Position numbers and translations under genes: made by a program
Part shown: one piece after another, positions 1-7,304 of the stretch
How positions within the stretch are numbered: the stretch's first letter is position 1
How the letters are laid out: each line of letters opens with the position of its first letter
Notes under the pieces: generated by a model
What the model was told of the DNA's origin: nothing
The model's database searches: none
The model's input: the letters and a program-made list of their open reading frames with translations, nothing else
Assembly (NCBI GenBank): GCA_913055785.1
Contig: CAJXLJ010000001.1
Span: forward strand, 1-64,000
DNA from: an uncultured Parvularculaceae bacterium
Lineage (GTDB): Bacteria > Pseudomonadota > Alphaproteobacteria > Caulobacterales > Parvularculaceae
Direction: 5' to 3'
DNA: 64,000 nucleotides

Positions 1-483
1 ATCCTCACCGAAAACCTCACCGGGCTCGCCCGGCTAGTGCGCATGTGCGCCGTGCCGGCAATGGAAAATGTCGCACTCTGGCATGAGCGCGACATCTCGC
101 ACTCATCGGTCGAGCGCGGCATCGGGCCGGATGCGACGATCCATCTCGACTTCGCCCTTCACCGCCTCGCTGGCGTCGTCGAAAATCTCGTCGTTTACCC
201 CGAGCGCATGAAGGACAATCTCGACCGGCTCGGCGGGCTGATCTTTTCCCAGCGCGTGCTCCTGGCGCTCACGCAGGCCGGCGTCTCGCGCGAGGATTCC
301 TATTCCTTCGTCCAGCGCAACGCCATGCCGGCCTGGCGCGGCGAAGGCGCTTTCCTCGACAACCTGAAAGCAGACAAGGACGTCGCCGCGAAAATCCCCG
401 CGTCCGACCTCGATGCGCTGTTCGATCTTGGGTTTCACACAAGACACGTCGACACGATCTTCATGCGGGTGTTCGGCGGCTGA
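1..483 (+). CDS. purB: Adenylosuccinate lyase, C-terminal part
   Basis: The window opens inside this gene; 160 codons are visible and the frame is open to base 1, so the N-terminal part lies outside. The protein belongs to the fumarase/aspartase superfamily and releases fumarate from SAICAR and from adenylosuccinate in purine synthesis in the cytoplasm. Visible support is the segment WHERDISHSSVERGIGPDA, typical of the PurB C-terminal half, followed by the helical C-terminal domain. The family signature loop with the catalytic Ser should lie upstream of the window and cannot be checked. The reading frame ends in TGA and is followed by a GC-rich 67-base gap before the DUF983 gene. Confidence 0.9.
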   Translation: MLTENLTGLARLVRMCAVPAMENVALWHERDISHSSVERGIGPDATIHLDFALHRLAGVVENLVVYPERMKDNLDRLGGLIFSQRVLLALTQAGVSREDSYSFVQRNAMPAWRGEGAFLDNLKADKDVAAKIPASDLDALFDLGFHTRHVDTIFMRVFGG

Positions 484-550
484 CCGCAACCGCCCGCCGC
501 GCTGTTTGGGCGCGTTGCGGCGGCCGCTCCGCCCCCTCATATGAGCCCCC

Positions 551-970
551 ATGAGCGATCACATTCAACATTTCGGCGGCGAGGTCGATGGGCCCCGGGA
601 CTGGCGCCAGGCCGTCTCGCGCGGCCTTAAAAAGCGCTGTCCCCAGTGCGGGCGCGGCTCCCTGTTCAAGGGCTATTCGAAACCGGCCCAGACCTGTGAT
701 GTCTGCGGGCTCGACTTTACCGGCCACCAGGCCGACGACGCCCCGCCCTATGTCACCATCATGCTTGTCGGCCATATCGCGATCCCGCTGGCGCTCGCCA
801 TGGAAGAGATCGTGGACCCGCCGATCTGGGTGCAGTTCGCCCTCTGGGCCCCGCTGATGCTGGCGGCGAGCATGCTGCTGCTGCCGATCTCGAAGGGCGG
901 CCTCATAGGGCTGCAATGGGCCAACCGAATGCACGGCTTCGCCGACCCGGCGGAAAAACAGGCCTTTTAA
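551..970 (+). CDS. DUF983 membrane protein
   Basis: A 139-residue protein of the DUF983 family, whose function is not established. Near residues 28-55 it has two CxxC pairs (CPQCGRG and CDVCG) that look like a zinc ribbon. The C-terminal half has two hydrophobic segments (about 70-90 and 95-118), so it is probably an inner-membrane protein with a cytoplasmic metal-binding head. Family members often sit near cytochrome oxidase or, as here, near purB/rpmG in alphaproteobacteria. The start codon is the first ATG after the purB stop. Family assignment is firm; role is unknown. Confidence 0.8.
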   Translation: MSDHIQHFGGEVDGPRDWRQAVSRGLKKRCPQCGRGSLFKGYSKPAQTCDVCGLDFTGHQADDAPPYVTIMLVGHIAIPLALAMEEIVDPPIWVQFALWAPLMLAASMLLLPISKGGLIGLQWANRMHGFADPAEKQAF

Positions 971-995
971 CCGGTCAAAAAGCCCCGCTTCCGCC

Positions 996-1023
996 TTGAC
1001 ATGGCGACTTTGCTGAGTAGTTT
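996..1023 (+). promoter_or_regulatory. Probable housekeeping promoter of rpmG
   Basis: A TTGACA -35 element (996-1001) is followed after 16 bases by TAGTTT (1018-1023) as a candidate -10. It lies 40 bases ahead of the rpmG start, which itself has a strong AAGGAG ribosome site at 1051-1056. This is prediction from consensus only. Confidence 0.5.
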
Positions 1024-1062
1024 CGCCGCTCGCCGCGACACTCGCGGTCCAAGGAGATTCCA

Positions 1063-1230
1063 ATGGCCAAGCCGACCACGATCAAAATCCGGCTCAATTC
1101 CACCGCCGACACCGGTTTTTTCTATGTGACCAAGAAAAACACTCGGACGATGACGGAAAAGATGGTGCTCAAAAAGTACGATCCGATCGCGCGCAAGCAT
1201 GTGGAATTCAAGGAAGGCAAGATCAAGTAA
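1063..1230 (+). CDS. rpmG: 50S ribosomal protein L33
   Basis: A 55-residue basic protein, the usual L33 length, starting [11 protein letters not shown] and ending EFKEGKIK. It is a component of the large ribosomal subunit near the E site. It lacks the CxxC pairs of the zinc-binding L33 form, so it is the zinc-independent type. The ATG follows an AAGGAG site by 6 bases. The gene stands alone between its own promoter and a strong intrinsic terminator, and convergent pleD follows, the same neighbourhood as in Caulobacter (divK-pleD-rpmG). Confidence 0.95.
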   Translation: MAKPTTIKIRLNSTADTGFFYVTKKNTRTMTEKMVLKKYDPIARKHVEFKEGKIK

Positions 1231-1254
1231 GCCCTTCCCCGGTCCGAATGCAGC

Positions 1255-1281
1255 AAAGCCGCCCCCGAGGGCGGCTTTTTT
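1255..1281 (+). terminator. Intrinsic terminator of rpmG
   Basis: A perfect 10-base stem, AAAGCCGCCC / GGGCGGCTTT, with a CCGA loop runs into a T-rich tract (1276-1281). It lies 25 bases after the rpmG stop. It could weakly serve pleD from the other side, but the flanking T run there is only three bases. Confidence 0.85.
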
Positions 1282-1314
1282 ATTTCGCTGAGGACCGGCG
1301 GGCCCCGAAGAATC

Positions 1315-2688
1315 TTAAGCCGCGCTCTTGATGACCCGGTTGCGGCCGCCGGTTTTGGCCCCGTAAAGGGCTTCATCGGCGCGTTTGATCAGCTTCTGGG
1401 CGGTGTCGCCCTTCGGGCCGTTCTCGGTGGTCGCCAGTCCGATGCTGACCGTGACATTGATCTCGTCGCGGCCGCTGTTGACGACATATTTCTGGTTGGC
1501 GATCTCATGGCGGAGCCGTTCGGCGACGACCGATGCAAACGCCATATCCGTATCCGGCATCGCCACGAGAAATTCCTCGCCGCCATAACGGCAGGCGAGA
1601 TCGATGCCCCGCACCGAACGCGAGATGCCGTCGGCGAATTCCTTGATAACACGGTCGCCGGCGTCGTGACCGTAGGTGTCGTTGATCTGCTTGAAATGAT
1701 CGATGTCGAGAATCATCACCGCCAGCGGCCGGCCGGTCCATTGCGCCCGGTCGAACATCGCCGAGAGATGGCTGGCCAGATAGCGGCGGTTGTAAAGGCC
1801 GGTGAGCTGGTCCGTCACCGCCATTTCAAGGCTCGCCTGGAAGGACGAACGCAACTGGTTGACGTAGCGCATGCGGCGCAACTGGGTGTTGACCCGCGCA
1901 GTCAGTTCATTCCTGTCGATCGGCCGGGTCAGATAATCGTTAACGCCGATATCGAGCGCGCGAACGAGCTTACGCGTATCGCCCTGGCGAACCACGGCGA
2001 GGATGGGCGTCAGCCGGGTTTCCTCAAAAGACCGGATCGAGGAGCACAACCGCAACGGATCCATGCTTTCGAGCGACATATTCACGACAATCAGATCGAA
2101 ATCGCCGGAGCGGGCGCGGCCGAGCGCGACTTCCGGATCGATTTCGCTCGAAATCTGATGCCCGCCGCCCAAAGCCTTTTTCAGGCGTTCGGTCTGTTCC
2201 TCATTATCGTCGATGATGAAAATCCGACTCTCGTCGTTGGCGCTGTCGACATCGATATTATCGACGACGCCAAGCCCCTTGCCGGTCGCATAGCGCGCCC
2301 GCAGTTCATCGGTCATCATTTTGAGGCGCGTAAGACTGCGCACCCGCGCGAACAGCGCGAGATCCTCAACCGGCTTGGTCAAAAAGTCATCAGCGCCGGC
2401 CTCAAGGCCCGCCACGCGATCAGCCTGCTGATCAAGCGCCGTCACCATGACGACCGGGATGTGCATTGTTTCCGGGGCCGCTTTCAGGCGCCGGCAGGTC
2501 TCAAACCCGTCAAGGCCGGGCATCATCACATCGAGCAGAATGATGTCAGGCTGTTCCGAAGCCGCCAGTTCAAGCGCCTCCTGGCCGGAAAAAGCCCCGA
2601 TCACGTCGAAATACTCGGCGCGAAGCTTCGCTTCGAGCAGTTTGACGTTCGGCTCCAAATCGTCGACGACCAATACGCGCGCCGTCAT
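1315..2688 (-). CDS. pleD: PleD-type response regulator diguanylate cyclase
   Basis: A 457-residue REC-REC-GGDEF protein that makes c-di-GMP from two GTP when phosphorylated; in Caulobacter it localises to the stalked pole and drives the swarmer-to-stalked transition. The first receiver domain (about 1-120) keeps the acidic pocket (D9, D10) and phospho-acceptor D53 in LLDVMMPG. The second receiver (about 152-270) has Asn in place of the acceptor (VVNMSLES), matching the adaptor-like REC2 of PleD. The C-terminal domain has the intact signature RYGGEEF, preceded by an RGID sequence at the expected position of the RxxD inhibitory site, so activity and product inhibition are both expected. It lies 44 bases after divK, so the two are probably co-transcribed. 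Confidence 0.95.
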   Translation of the reverse strand: MTARVLVVDDLEPNVKLLEAKLRAEYFDVIGAFSGQEALELAASEQPDIILLDVMMPGLDGFETCRRLKAAPETMHIPVVMVTALDQQADRVAGLEAGADDFLTKPVEDLALFARVRSLTRLKMMTDELRARYATGKGLGVVDNIDVDSANDESRIFIIDDNEEQTERLKKALGGGHQISSEIDPEVALGRARSGDFDLIVVNMSLESMDPLRLCSSIRSFEETRLTPILAVVRQGDTRKLVRALDIGVNDYLTRPIDRNELTARVNTQLRRMRYVNQLRSSFQASLEMAVTDQLTGLYNRRYLASHLSAMFDRAQWTGRPLAVMILDIDHFKQINDTYGHDAGDRVIKEFADGISRSVRGIDLACRYGGEEFLVAMPDTDMAFASVVAERLRHEIANQKYVVNSGRDEINVTVSIGLATTENGPKGDTAQKLIKRADEALYGAKTGGRNRVIKSAA

Positions 2689-2732
2689 AGGCTAGGCCCC
2701 CCGCGGGAAAAACGATCTCAATTTGGCCTAAC

Positions 2733-3131
2733 TTAGTCCAAATACCTTTTCACTTTCTCAAGAAACGAGACGACCGAGATGGGTTTGGCGATATAATCTT
2801 CGCATCCGCCCTGTCTGATTCGTTCTTCATCGCCCTTCATCGCGAATGCGGTCACCGCGATGACCGGAATATCCGCAAGCGTGGCGTTTTCCTTGAGTTT
2901 TTGCGTGACTTCGAGGCCGGACACTTCAGGCAGCTGGATGTCCATGAGAATAAGGTCGGGACGGTGTTCGGCGGCGAGTTTCAAGGCTTCCGGCCCGGTT
3001 CGCGCTTCGATTGTGTCATAGCCATGCGCCTCGAGCAGATCATGAAACAGTTTCATGTTCAGCTCGTTGTCCTCGACGATCAGAACCGTCTTTGGAAGCG
3101 CCGACATATCAAGCTTTTCCATTGCCGACAT
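2733..3131 (-). CDS. divK: Single-domain response regulator DivK
   Basis: A stand-alone receiver domain (132 residues) closely resembling Caulobacter DivK, which relays DivJ/PleC phosphorylation to DivL-CckA and so controls CtrA. Visible hallmarks are [20 protein letters not shown], the acceptor Asp in [10 protein letters not shown], and [14 protein letters not shown] with the C-terminal KPIS lysine. Two starts are plausible: ATG at 3131, with a GAAGG site, and ATG at 3107, with GGAAAAG six bases upstream. The shorter form is nearer in length to Caulobacter DivK, so the extra eight residues are uncertain. pleD follows as in Caulobacter, and the upstream gap holds near-consensus CtrA sites. 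Confidence 0.95.
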   Translation of the reverse strand: MSAMEKLDMSALPKTVLIVEDNELNMKLFHDLLEAHGYDTIEARTGPEALKLAAEHRPDLILMDIQLPEVSGLEVTQKLKENATLADIPVIAVTAFAMKGDEERIRQGGCEDYIAKPISVVSFLEKVKRYLD

Positions 3132-3200
3132 TATTCGCCTTCGTACTCCGTCGCGAGCGCCGAATCAGCGCCGCTGGTAGTAAGTTTTGCGACAAAGGTC

Positions 3201-3215
3201 TTAATCGATTGTTTA
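3201..3215. promoter_or_regulatory. Near-consensus CtrA-type box upstream of divK
   Basis: TTAA, seven bases, TTTA: one mismatch from the CtrA full-site TTAA-N7-TTAA. It lies 70-85 bases upstream of the distal divK start in the divK/dinB divergent gap. CtrA activates divK in Caulobacter, which makes the site credible but unproven. Confidence 0.35.
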
Positions 3216-3255
3216 TCCTGACGCGGCTCCTCGCTGATTTTTTCCCGGTTTTCTG

Positions 3256-3270
3256 GTAACCATTTGTTAA
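3256..3270. promoter_or_regulatory. Second near-consensus CtrA-type box, abutting dinB
   Basis: GTAA, seven bases, TTAA: one mismatch from TTAA-N7-TTAA. Its right end touches the dinB start codon, so a bound regulator here would cover the dinB ribosome-binding region. Confidence 0.3.
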
Positions 3271-4551
3271 ATGATTGATACCGCCGAATCCGCCTTCTGC
3301 CGCGCCTGCTTTGTGGTTTGCGGCCCTGCCGAGCCGCGCTGCGCGGCCTGCGGCGCGCGGCGTATCATCAGCCACCCCGAGCTTTTCGCCCTGTCGATCG
3401 CCCATCTCGACTGCGACGCTTTTTATGCGGCCATTGAAAAGCGCGACAATCCGGAACTGGCGGACAAGCCGGTGATTATCGGCGGCGGCGTCCGGGGGGT
3501 GGTTTCGACCGCCTGCTATGTGGCGCGCACCTATGGCGTCAAATCGGCGATGCCGATGTTCAAGGCTCGCCAGGCCTGCCCCGACGCTGTCATCATAAAG
3601 CCGAACATGGCGAAATACGCCGACGTCGGCCGCGCGGTCAGACTGATGATGCTCGACCTGACTCCAATGGTCGAGCCGCTCTCTATCGACGAGGCGTTCA
3701 TGGACCTTTCCGGCACGGCGCGGCTGCATGGGGCGCCGCCGGCGATTACCCTCGCAAGGTTGCAGGCGCGTATCGAAAACGAGCTCGGCGTTACGGCGTC
3801 TGTCGGACTTTCGCACAACAAGTTCCTCGCCAAGATGGCCTCGGATTTCGACAAGCCGAAAGGATTTTCCGTAATCGGAAAATCCGAGACGCTGGAATTT
3901 CTCGCCAGCCTGCCGGTCCGGATGATCTGGGGCATTGGCGCGGCGATGGCGGCGAAGCTTGAACAGGACGGGATCACCTCCATCGCGCAACTGCAGAAGA
4001 TGGACGCGTCAAGCCTCGGCAAGCGCTATGGTGAACTCGGCCTTCGTCTCGCGCGCCTTTCACAGGGGCAGGATGCGCGGCGCATCAAACCGGAACGGGA
4101 AACCAAGAGCGTTTCATCCGAAACGACATTCAACAAGGACATCTCGGATGTTAGGCTGCTCGAGGACATTCTCTGGGAACTCTGCGAGAAAGTTTCCGCT
4201 CGCATGAAAGCGAGCAATTTTGAAGGCCGCGTCGTGACGCTGAAACTCAAGACCGCGAAGTTCAAAACCATCACCCGCCGGCGCACGCTGGAGGCTCCCG
4301 CCAATCTCGCCCGTACGACCTTCGCCGCCGCCAAGCGCATGCTCCATGAGGCGGCGGACGGGCAATCCTACCGGCTGATCGGCGTCGGCTACTCCGCTCT
4401 CTCGACCGCCGGCGGCCACAAGGAGGCGGACCTCTTCGGCGGCGAAACCGTTCGCGTCGCAGCCCAGGAAAAGGCGATCGACGCCATTCGGGAAAAGTAC
4501 GGCCGCGACGCCGTGAAGGCCGGGCGCACATTGCGCTCGCCTCGCGATTAA
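3271..4551 (+). CDS. dinB: DNA polymerase IV with N-terminal four-Cys module
   Basis: A 426-residue Y-family translesion polymerase. The catalytic carboxylates are in LDCDAFYAAIEKR (about 46-58) and SIDEAFMDLS (about 140). The little-finger domain ends about residue 380, and an ADLFGG segment near the C-terminus resembles a beta-clamp-binding motif. The first 35 residues carry CRAC and CAAC pairs that look like a small zinc-binding module, a form I recognise from alphaproteobacterial DinB proteins. The ATG at 3271 has no good ribosome site, but starting later would remove the Cys module. It is divergent from divK and monocistronic. Low-fidelity bypass of DNA lesions is the expected role. Confidence 0.92.
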   Translation: MIDTAESAFCRACFVVCGPAEPRCAACGARRIISHPELFALSIAHLDCDAFYAAIEKRDNPELADKPVIIGGGVRGVVSTACYVARTYGVKSAMPMFKARQACPDAVIIKPNMAKYADVGRAVRLMMLDLTPMVEPLSIDEAFMDLSGTARLHGAPPAITLARLQARIENELGVTASVGLSHNKFLAKMASDFDKPKGFSVIGKSETLEFLASLPVRMIWGIGAAMAAKLEQDGITSIAQLQKMDASSLGKRYGELGLRLARLSQGQDARRIKPERETKSVSSETTFNKDISDVRLLEDILWELCEKVSARMKASNFEGRVVTLKLKTAKFKTITRRRTLEAPANLARTTFAAAKRMLHEAADGQSYRLIGVGYSALSTAGGHKEADLFGGETVRVAAQEKAIDAIREKYGRDAVKAGRTLRSPRD

Positions 4552-4644
4552 TCGCGCGCGATTGACCGCCCTTGATCGACGGCGCCTGATTGACGATCTG
4601 AGGGCGAGCGACAAGACTGTCACTTGAAGCAACAAGGAACACCC

Positions 4645-5106
4645 ATGTCCCGCATCGACCGCCAACTCGCCGAACTCGGCGTCGTCCTGCCCGAACCCGT
4701 CGCGCCGGTGGCGAATTACGTCCCTTACGTAGTCGCCGGCAATCTCGTCTTCATTTCCGGCCAGGTTTCGATCACGCCGGACGGGCTGATTTCCGGAAAG
4801 CTCGGCCGCGAACTCGGGCTGGACCAGGGCGTTCAGGCGGCGCATGCCTGCGGCGTCAATCTCATCGCCCAGCTCAAGGCGGCCTGCGGCGGCGATCTCG
4901 ACAGGGTAAAGCGGGTCGTCAAACTGGGCGGCTTCGTCAACTGCACCGACGCCTTCGCCGATCAGCCGAAAGTCATCAACGGCGCCTCGGACCTGATGGT
5001 GGCGGTGTTCGGCGACAACGGAAGACATGCGCGGGCTGCCGTCGGCGCGCCCTCGCTACCCATGAACGCCGCCGTTGAAGTCGACGGAATTTTCGAGATC
5101 GCCTGA
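4645..5106 (+). CDS. RidA family protein (long form)
   Basis: A 153-residue member of the RidA/YjgF/UK114 family, in the longer subgroup with an N-terminal extension ([28 protein letters not shown]). Classical RidA hydrolyses reactive enamine/imine intermediates from PLP enzymes; the function of this subgroup is less certain. FISGQVS, the [13 protein letters not shown] segment and the terminal [14 protein letters not shown] match the fold. I chose ATG 4645, preceded by AAGGA, over an in-frame TTG seven codons earlier. It overlaps the next gene by one base (TGATG), so the two are translationally coupled. Confidence 0.85.
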   Translation: MSRIDRQLAELGVVLPEPVAPVANYVPYVVAGNLVFISGQVSITPDGLISGKLGRELGLDQGVQAAHACGVNLIAQLKAACGGDLDRVKRVVKLGGFVNCTDAFADQPKVINGASDLMVAVFGDNGRHARAAVGAPSLPMNAAVEVDGIFEIA

Positions 5107-6260
5107 TGGCGGACGGTTCGGACGCATTACTCGCGCGCACCGTTTCTTCGATCCATGAGATCGGCGCGGACGTCTGGAACGCTCTCGCCAACCCGCCGGA
5201 CCGGCCGTTCAATCCGTTCGTCGCATTCGACTTTCTTGCCGCGCTCGAAGACTCAAAATCAGTCGCCCCTGAGGCCGGATGGGCGCCGATGCACCTTGTG
5301 CTTGAGGAAACAGGCGCCGTCTCCGGGATTGTCCCTCTCTATGTCAAAGGTCACAGCCAGGGCGAATATGTGTTCGACCATCACTGGGCGGACGCCTATG
5401 AGCGCGCGGGCGGACGGTATTATCCAAAGCTCGTCGCCGCCGCGCCGTTCACGCCGGTTCCCGGGCCCCGCCTGCTCGCCGGAAGCAGGGACGCGCAGAT
5501 CAACCTCGCGGCCGCCCTCAGGCAGGTGTCCGAAAAGCTCGGCGTTTCATCCGCACACGTTAATTTTATCGATGCCGGAGAACAGGAACCGCTGGCCCGC
5601 GCCGGTTTCCTCCCGCGCATGGGCGAGCAGTTTCACTGGTTCAATCGAGGGTATGCGACTTTTGAGGACTTTCTCGCCGCCCTCGCCTCCCGCAAGCGCA
5701 AGGCGGTGCGCCGGGAACGGCGCGAAGCGGCCGAAGGCCTCGAAATTCGCCGCCTTGTTGGCGATGAGATCGAGGAGCGCCACTGGGACGCGTTCTGGCT
5801 TTTTTATCAGGACACCGGCGCGCGCAAATGGGGCCAGCCTTACCTCACCCGTACGTTCTTTCGGCTGATCGCCGAGCGGATGGCCGACCGGCTGATGCTC
5901 ATTGTTGCGGAACGGAACGGCGCCCCCATCGCCGGCGCGCTTAACTTCATCGGCGGAGATACGCTCTACGGCCGTTACTGGGGCTGCACCGAAGACGCGC
6001 CGTTCCTGCATTTCGAACTTTGCTATTATCAGGCGATTGAAGCCGCTATCGAGCGCGGCCTTGAGCGGGTCGAAGCGGGCGCGCAAGGCCAGCACAAGAT
6101 CGCCCGCGGCTATGAGCCGGTTCCGACTTATTCCGCGCATTTCATCGCCGATCCCGGTTTTCGCAAGGCGATCGCCGATTATCTCGACGCCGAGCGGGAA
6201 CAGACCGGCATGGAAATCGAGGCGCTAAAAGGCTACGTTCCATTTCGAAAACAGCCGTAA
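5106..6260 (+). CDS. FemAB/GNAT-like protein (COG3146/DUF482 type)
   Basis: A 384-residue protein that resembles the DUF482 group, related to FemAB-type aminoacyltransferases of the GNAT fold. Recognisable parts are the N-terminal [15 protein letters not shown], the [16 protein letters not shown] stretch, a basic [14 protein letters not shown] segment around 195-210, and [22 protein letters not shown] followed by [21 protein letters not shown] near the C-terminus. The substrate is not known, and a peptidoglycan link is only by analogy. It is coupled to the preceding RidA gene by a one-base overlap. Confidence 0.75.
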   Translation: MADGSDALLARTVSSIHEIGADVWNALANPPDRPFNPFVAFDFLAALEDSKSVAPEAGWAPMHLVLEETGAVSGIVPLYVKGHSQGEYVFDHHWADAYERAGGRYYPKLVAAAPFTPVPGPRLLAGSRDAQINLAAALRQVSEKLGVSSAHVNFIDAGEQEPLARAGFLPRMGEQFHWFNRGYATFEDFLAALASRKRKAVRRERREAAEGLEIRRLVGDEIEERHWDAFWLFYQDTGARKWGQPYLTRTFFRLIAERMADRLMLIVAERNGAPIAGALNFIGGDTLYGRYWGCTEDAPFLHFELCYYQAIEAAIERGLERVEAGAQGQHKIARGYEPVPTYSAHFIADPGFRKAIADYLDAEREQTGMEIEALKGYVPFRKQP

Positions 6261-6272
6261 ACGCGAGAACTC

Positions 6273-6491
6273 ATGAAAGTCATCAAACGCACCAGAAATG
6301 CGCAGGAAGCAAAAATCATCGTCAGTTTCCTCAACGCACACGACATCGATGCGGAACTGCTCGACGGCGCTTTCAATTCTGTCCTGCCGAGCGTGACAAG
6401 CGTACGCATCGCAGTGCCCGAAGAACAGGAACAAGAGGCGCTGAAACTTCTCGCCGACGCCGACAACCAAGCCGACCGGGAGACCGATTGA
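6273..6491 (+). CDS. DUF2007 domain protein
   Basis: A 72-residue cytoplasmic protein of the DUF2007 family (putative signal-transducing protein): KVIKRTRNAQEAKIIVSFL, HDIDAELLD, and VRIAVPEEQEQEALKLLAD. The family fold is a small alpha/beta domain found alone or fused to other domains; function is unknown. It lies 12 bases after the previous gene and overlaps the HIT gene by one base, so it belongs to the same transcription unit. Confidence 0.8.
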   Translation: MKVIKRTRNAQEAKIIVSFLNAHDIDAELLDGAFNSVLPSVTSVRIAVPEEQEQEALKLLADADNQADRETD

Positions 6492-6925
6492 TGAGTCTTG
6501 AGACGACTTACGACGCAGACAATATTTTTGCGAAGATCATCCGCGGCGAAATCCCGTCGGTCAAACTCTATGAAAACGACAAAACGCTGGCCTTCATGGA
6601 TGTCTTTCCCCAGAGCGAAGGCCACTGTCTCGTCATCCATAAATCGGCGACCGCGACAAATTTGTTCGATATCAATACGGACGACCTCGCCGCGCTCATC
6701 GCCGCCGTGCAAAAGGTCGCGAGCGCAGTGCGCGACGGCCTAAAGCCGGACGGATTGCGGATCATCCAGTTCAACGGCGCGCCGGCCGGACAGACCGTCT
6801 ACCATCTCCACTTCCACATCATGCCGGTCTATGAGGGCGAGGCGCTCGGCCGCCACGGGTCCGGGGAGCCCGCCGACCCTGCGGCTCTTGAGAACATCGC
6901 GGCGAAAATTCGCGCGGCGCTTTAG
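6491..6925 (+). CDS. HIT family nucleotide-binding hydrolase
   Basis: A 144-residue histidine-triad protein. It begins DNIFAKIIRGEIPSVKLYEND and carries the triad HLHFHIMPV near residues 100-108, where the middle His is the nucleophile in nucleoside phosphoramidate hydrolysis. The natural substrate is uncertain, as for most bacterial HIT proteins. The start is ATG 6491, overlapping the DUF2007 stop as TGATG; a TTG one codon earlier is less likely. It is the last gene of the RidA-FemAB-DUF2007-HIT run. Confidence 0.88.
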   Translation: MSLETTYDADNIFAKIIRGEIPSVKLYENDKTLAFMDVFPQSEGHCLVIHKSATATNLFDINTDDLAALIAAVQKVASAVRDGLKPDGLRIIQFNGAPAGQTVYHLHFHIMPVYEGEALGRHGSGEPADPAALENIAAKIRAAL

Positions 6926-7081
6926 TTTCCGGCAGCTTTCAAGGTTAACGGTTTCTGTACGAGACGTAGAGAAAACAATCAGCACCGTATACGGATTTTT
7001 TCGCTTACCCGGTTAGAAACCTTAGCGTCCGGCCGAAACGCCGCGCGATCAAGACCGTCTGTCATCTAACCGAGGCGTAGA

Positions 7082-7282
7082 ATGCGCAAAAATCAAACCA
7101 AATTTTCGGGCGTTATCAGCCGTATCCGTCAGTTTGCCGAAGACCGGGCCGGCTCAACCGCCATGGAATACGCAATCATCGCCGCACTGATATCGGTCGC
7201 GATCATCGCCGGCGTCACGTCGATCGGCAACAGCACCAGCGCCAATTTCGACAACGTCAACACGACCCTCGAAGGCGAATAA
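7082..7282 (+). CDS. Flp/Fap-type type IVb pilin
   Basis: A 66-residue prepilin. A 22-residue polar leader ends in G, followed by STAMEYAIIAALISVAIIAGV, which fits the Flp prepilin peptidase site with the conserved Glu at +5 of the mature form. After leader removal the pilin would be about 43 residues. Flp pilins build the Tad pilus used for surface attachment. No cpa/tad assembly genes are in the window, so this pilin is detached from its machinery, as is common when extra pilin copies exist. A 156-base gap without an obvious promoter consensus precedes it. clpA converges on it from the other strand. Confidence 0.88.
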   Translation: MRKNQTKFSGVISRIRQFAEDRAGSTAMEYAIIAALISVAIIAGVTSIGNSTSANFDNVNTTLEGE

Positions 7283-7304
7283 GCCCGGCAATTGCTGCGT
7301 CTGC

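Noticed and set aside
1507-2736. 409-codon open frame on the plus strand opposite pleD
   Set aside because: Antisense shadow of a GC-rich gene; His/Arg-rich composition and no domain, while pleD on the other strand has full REC and GGDEF motifs.
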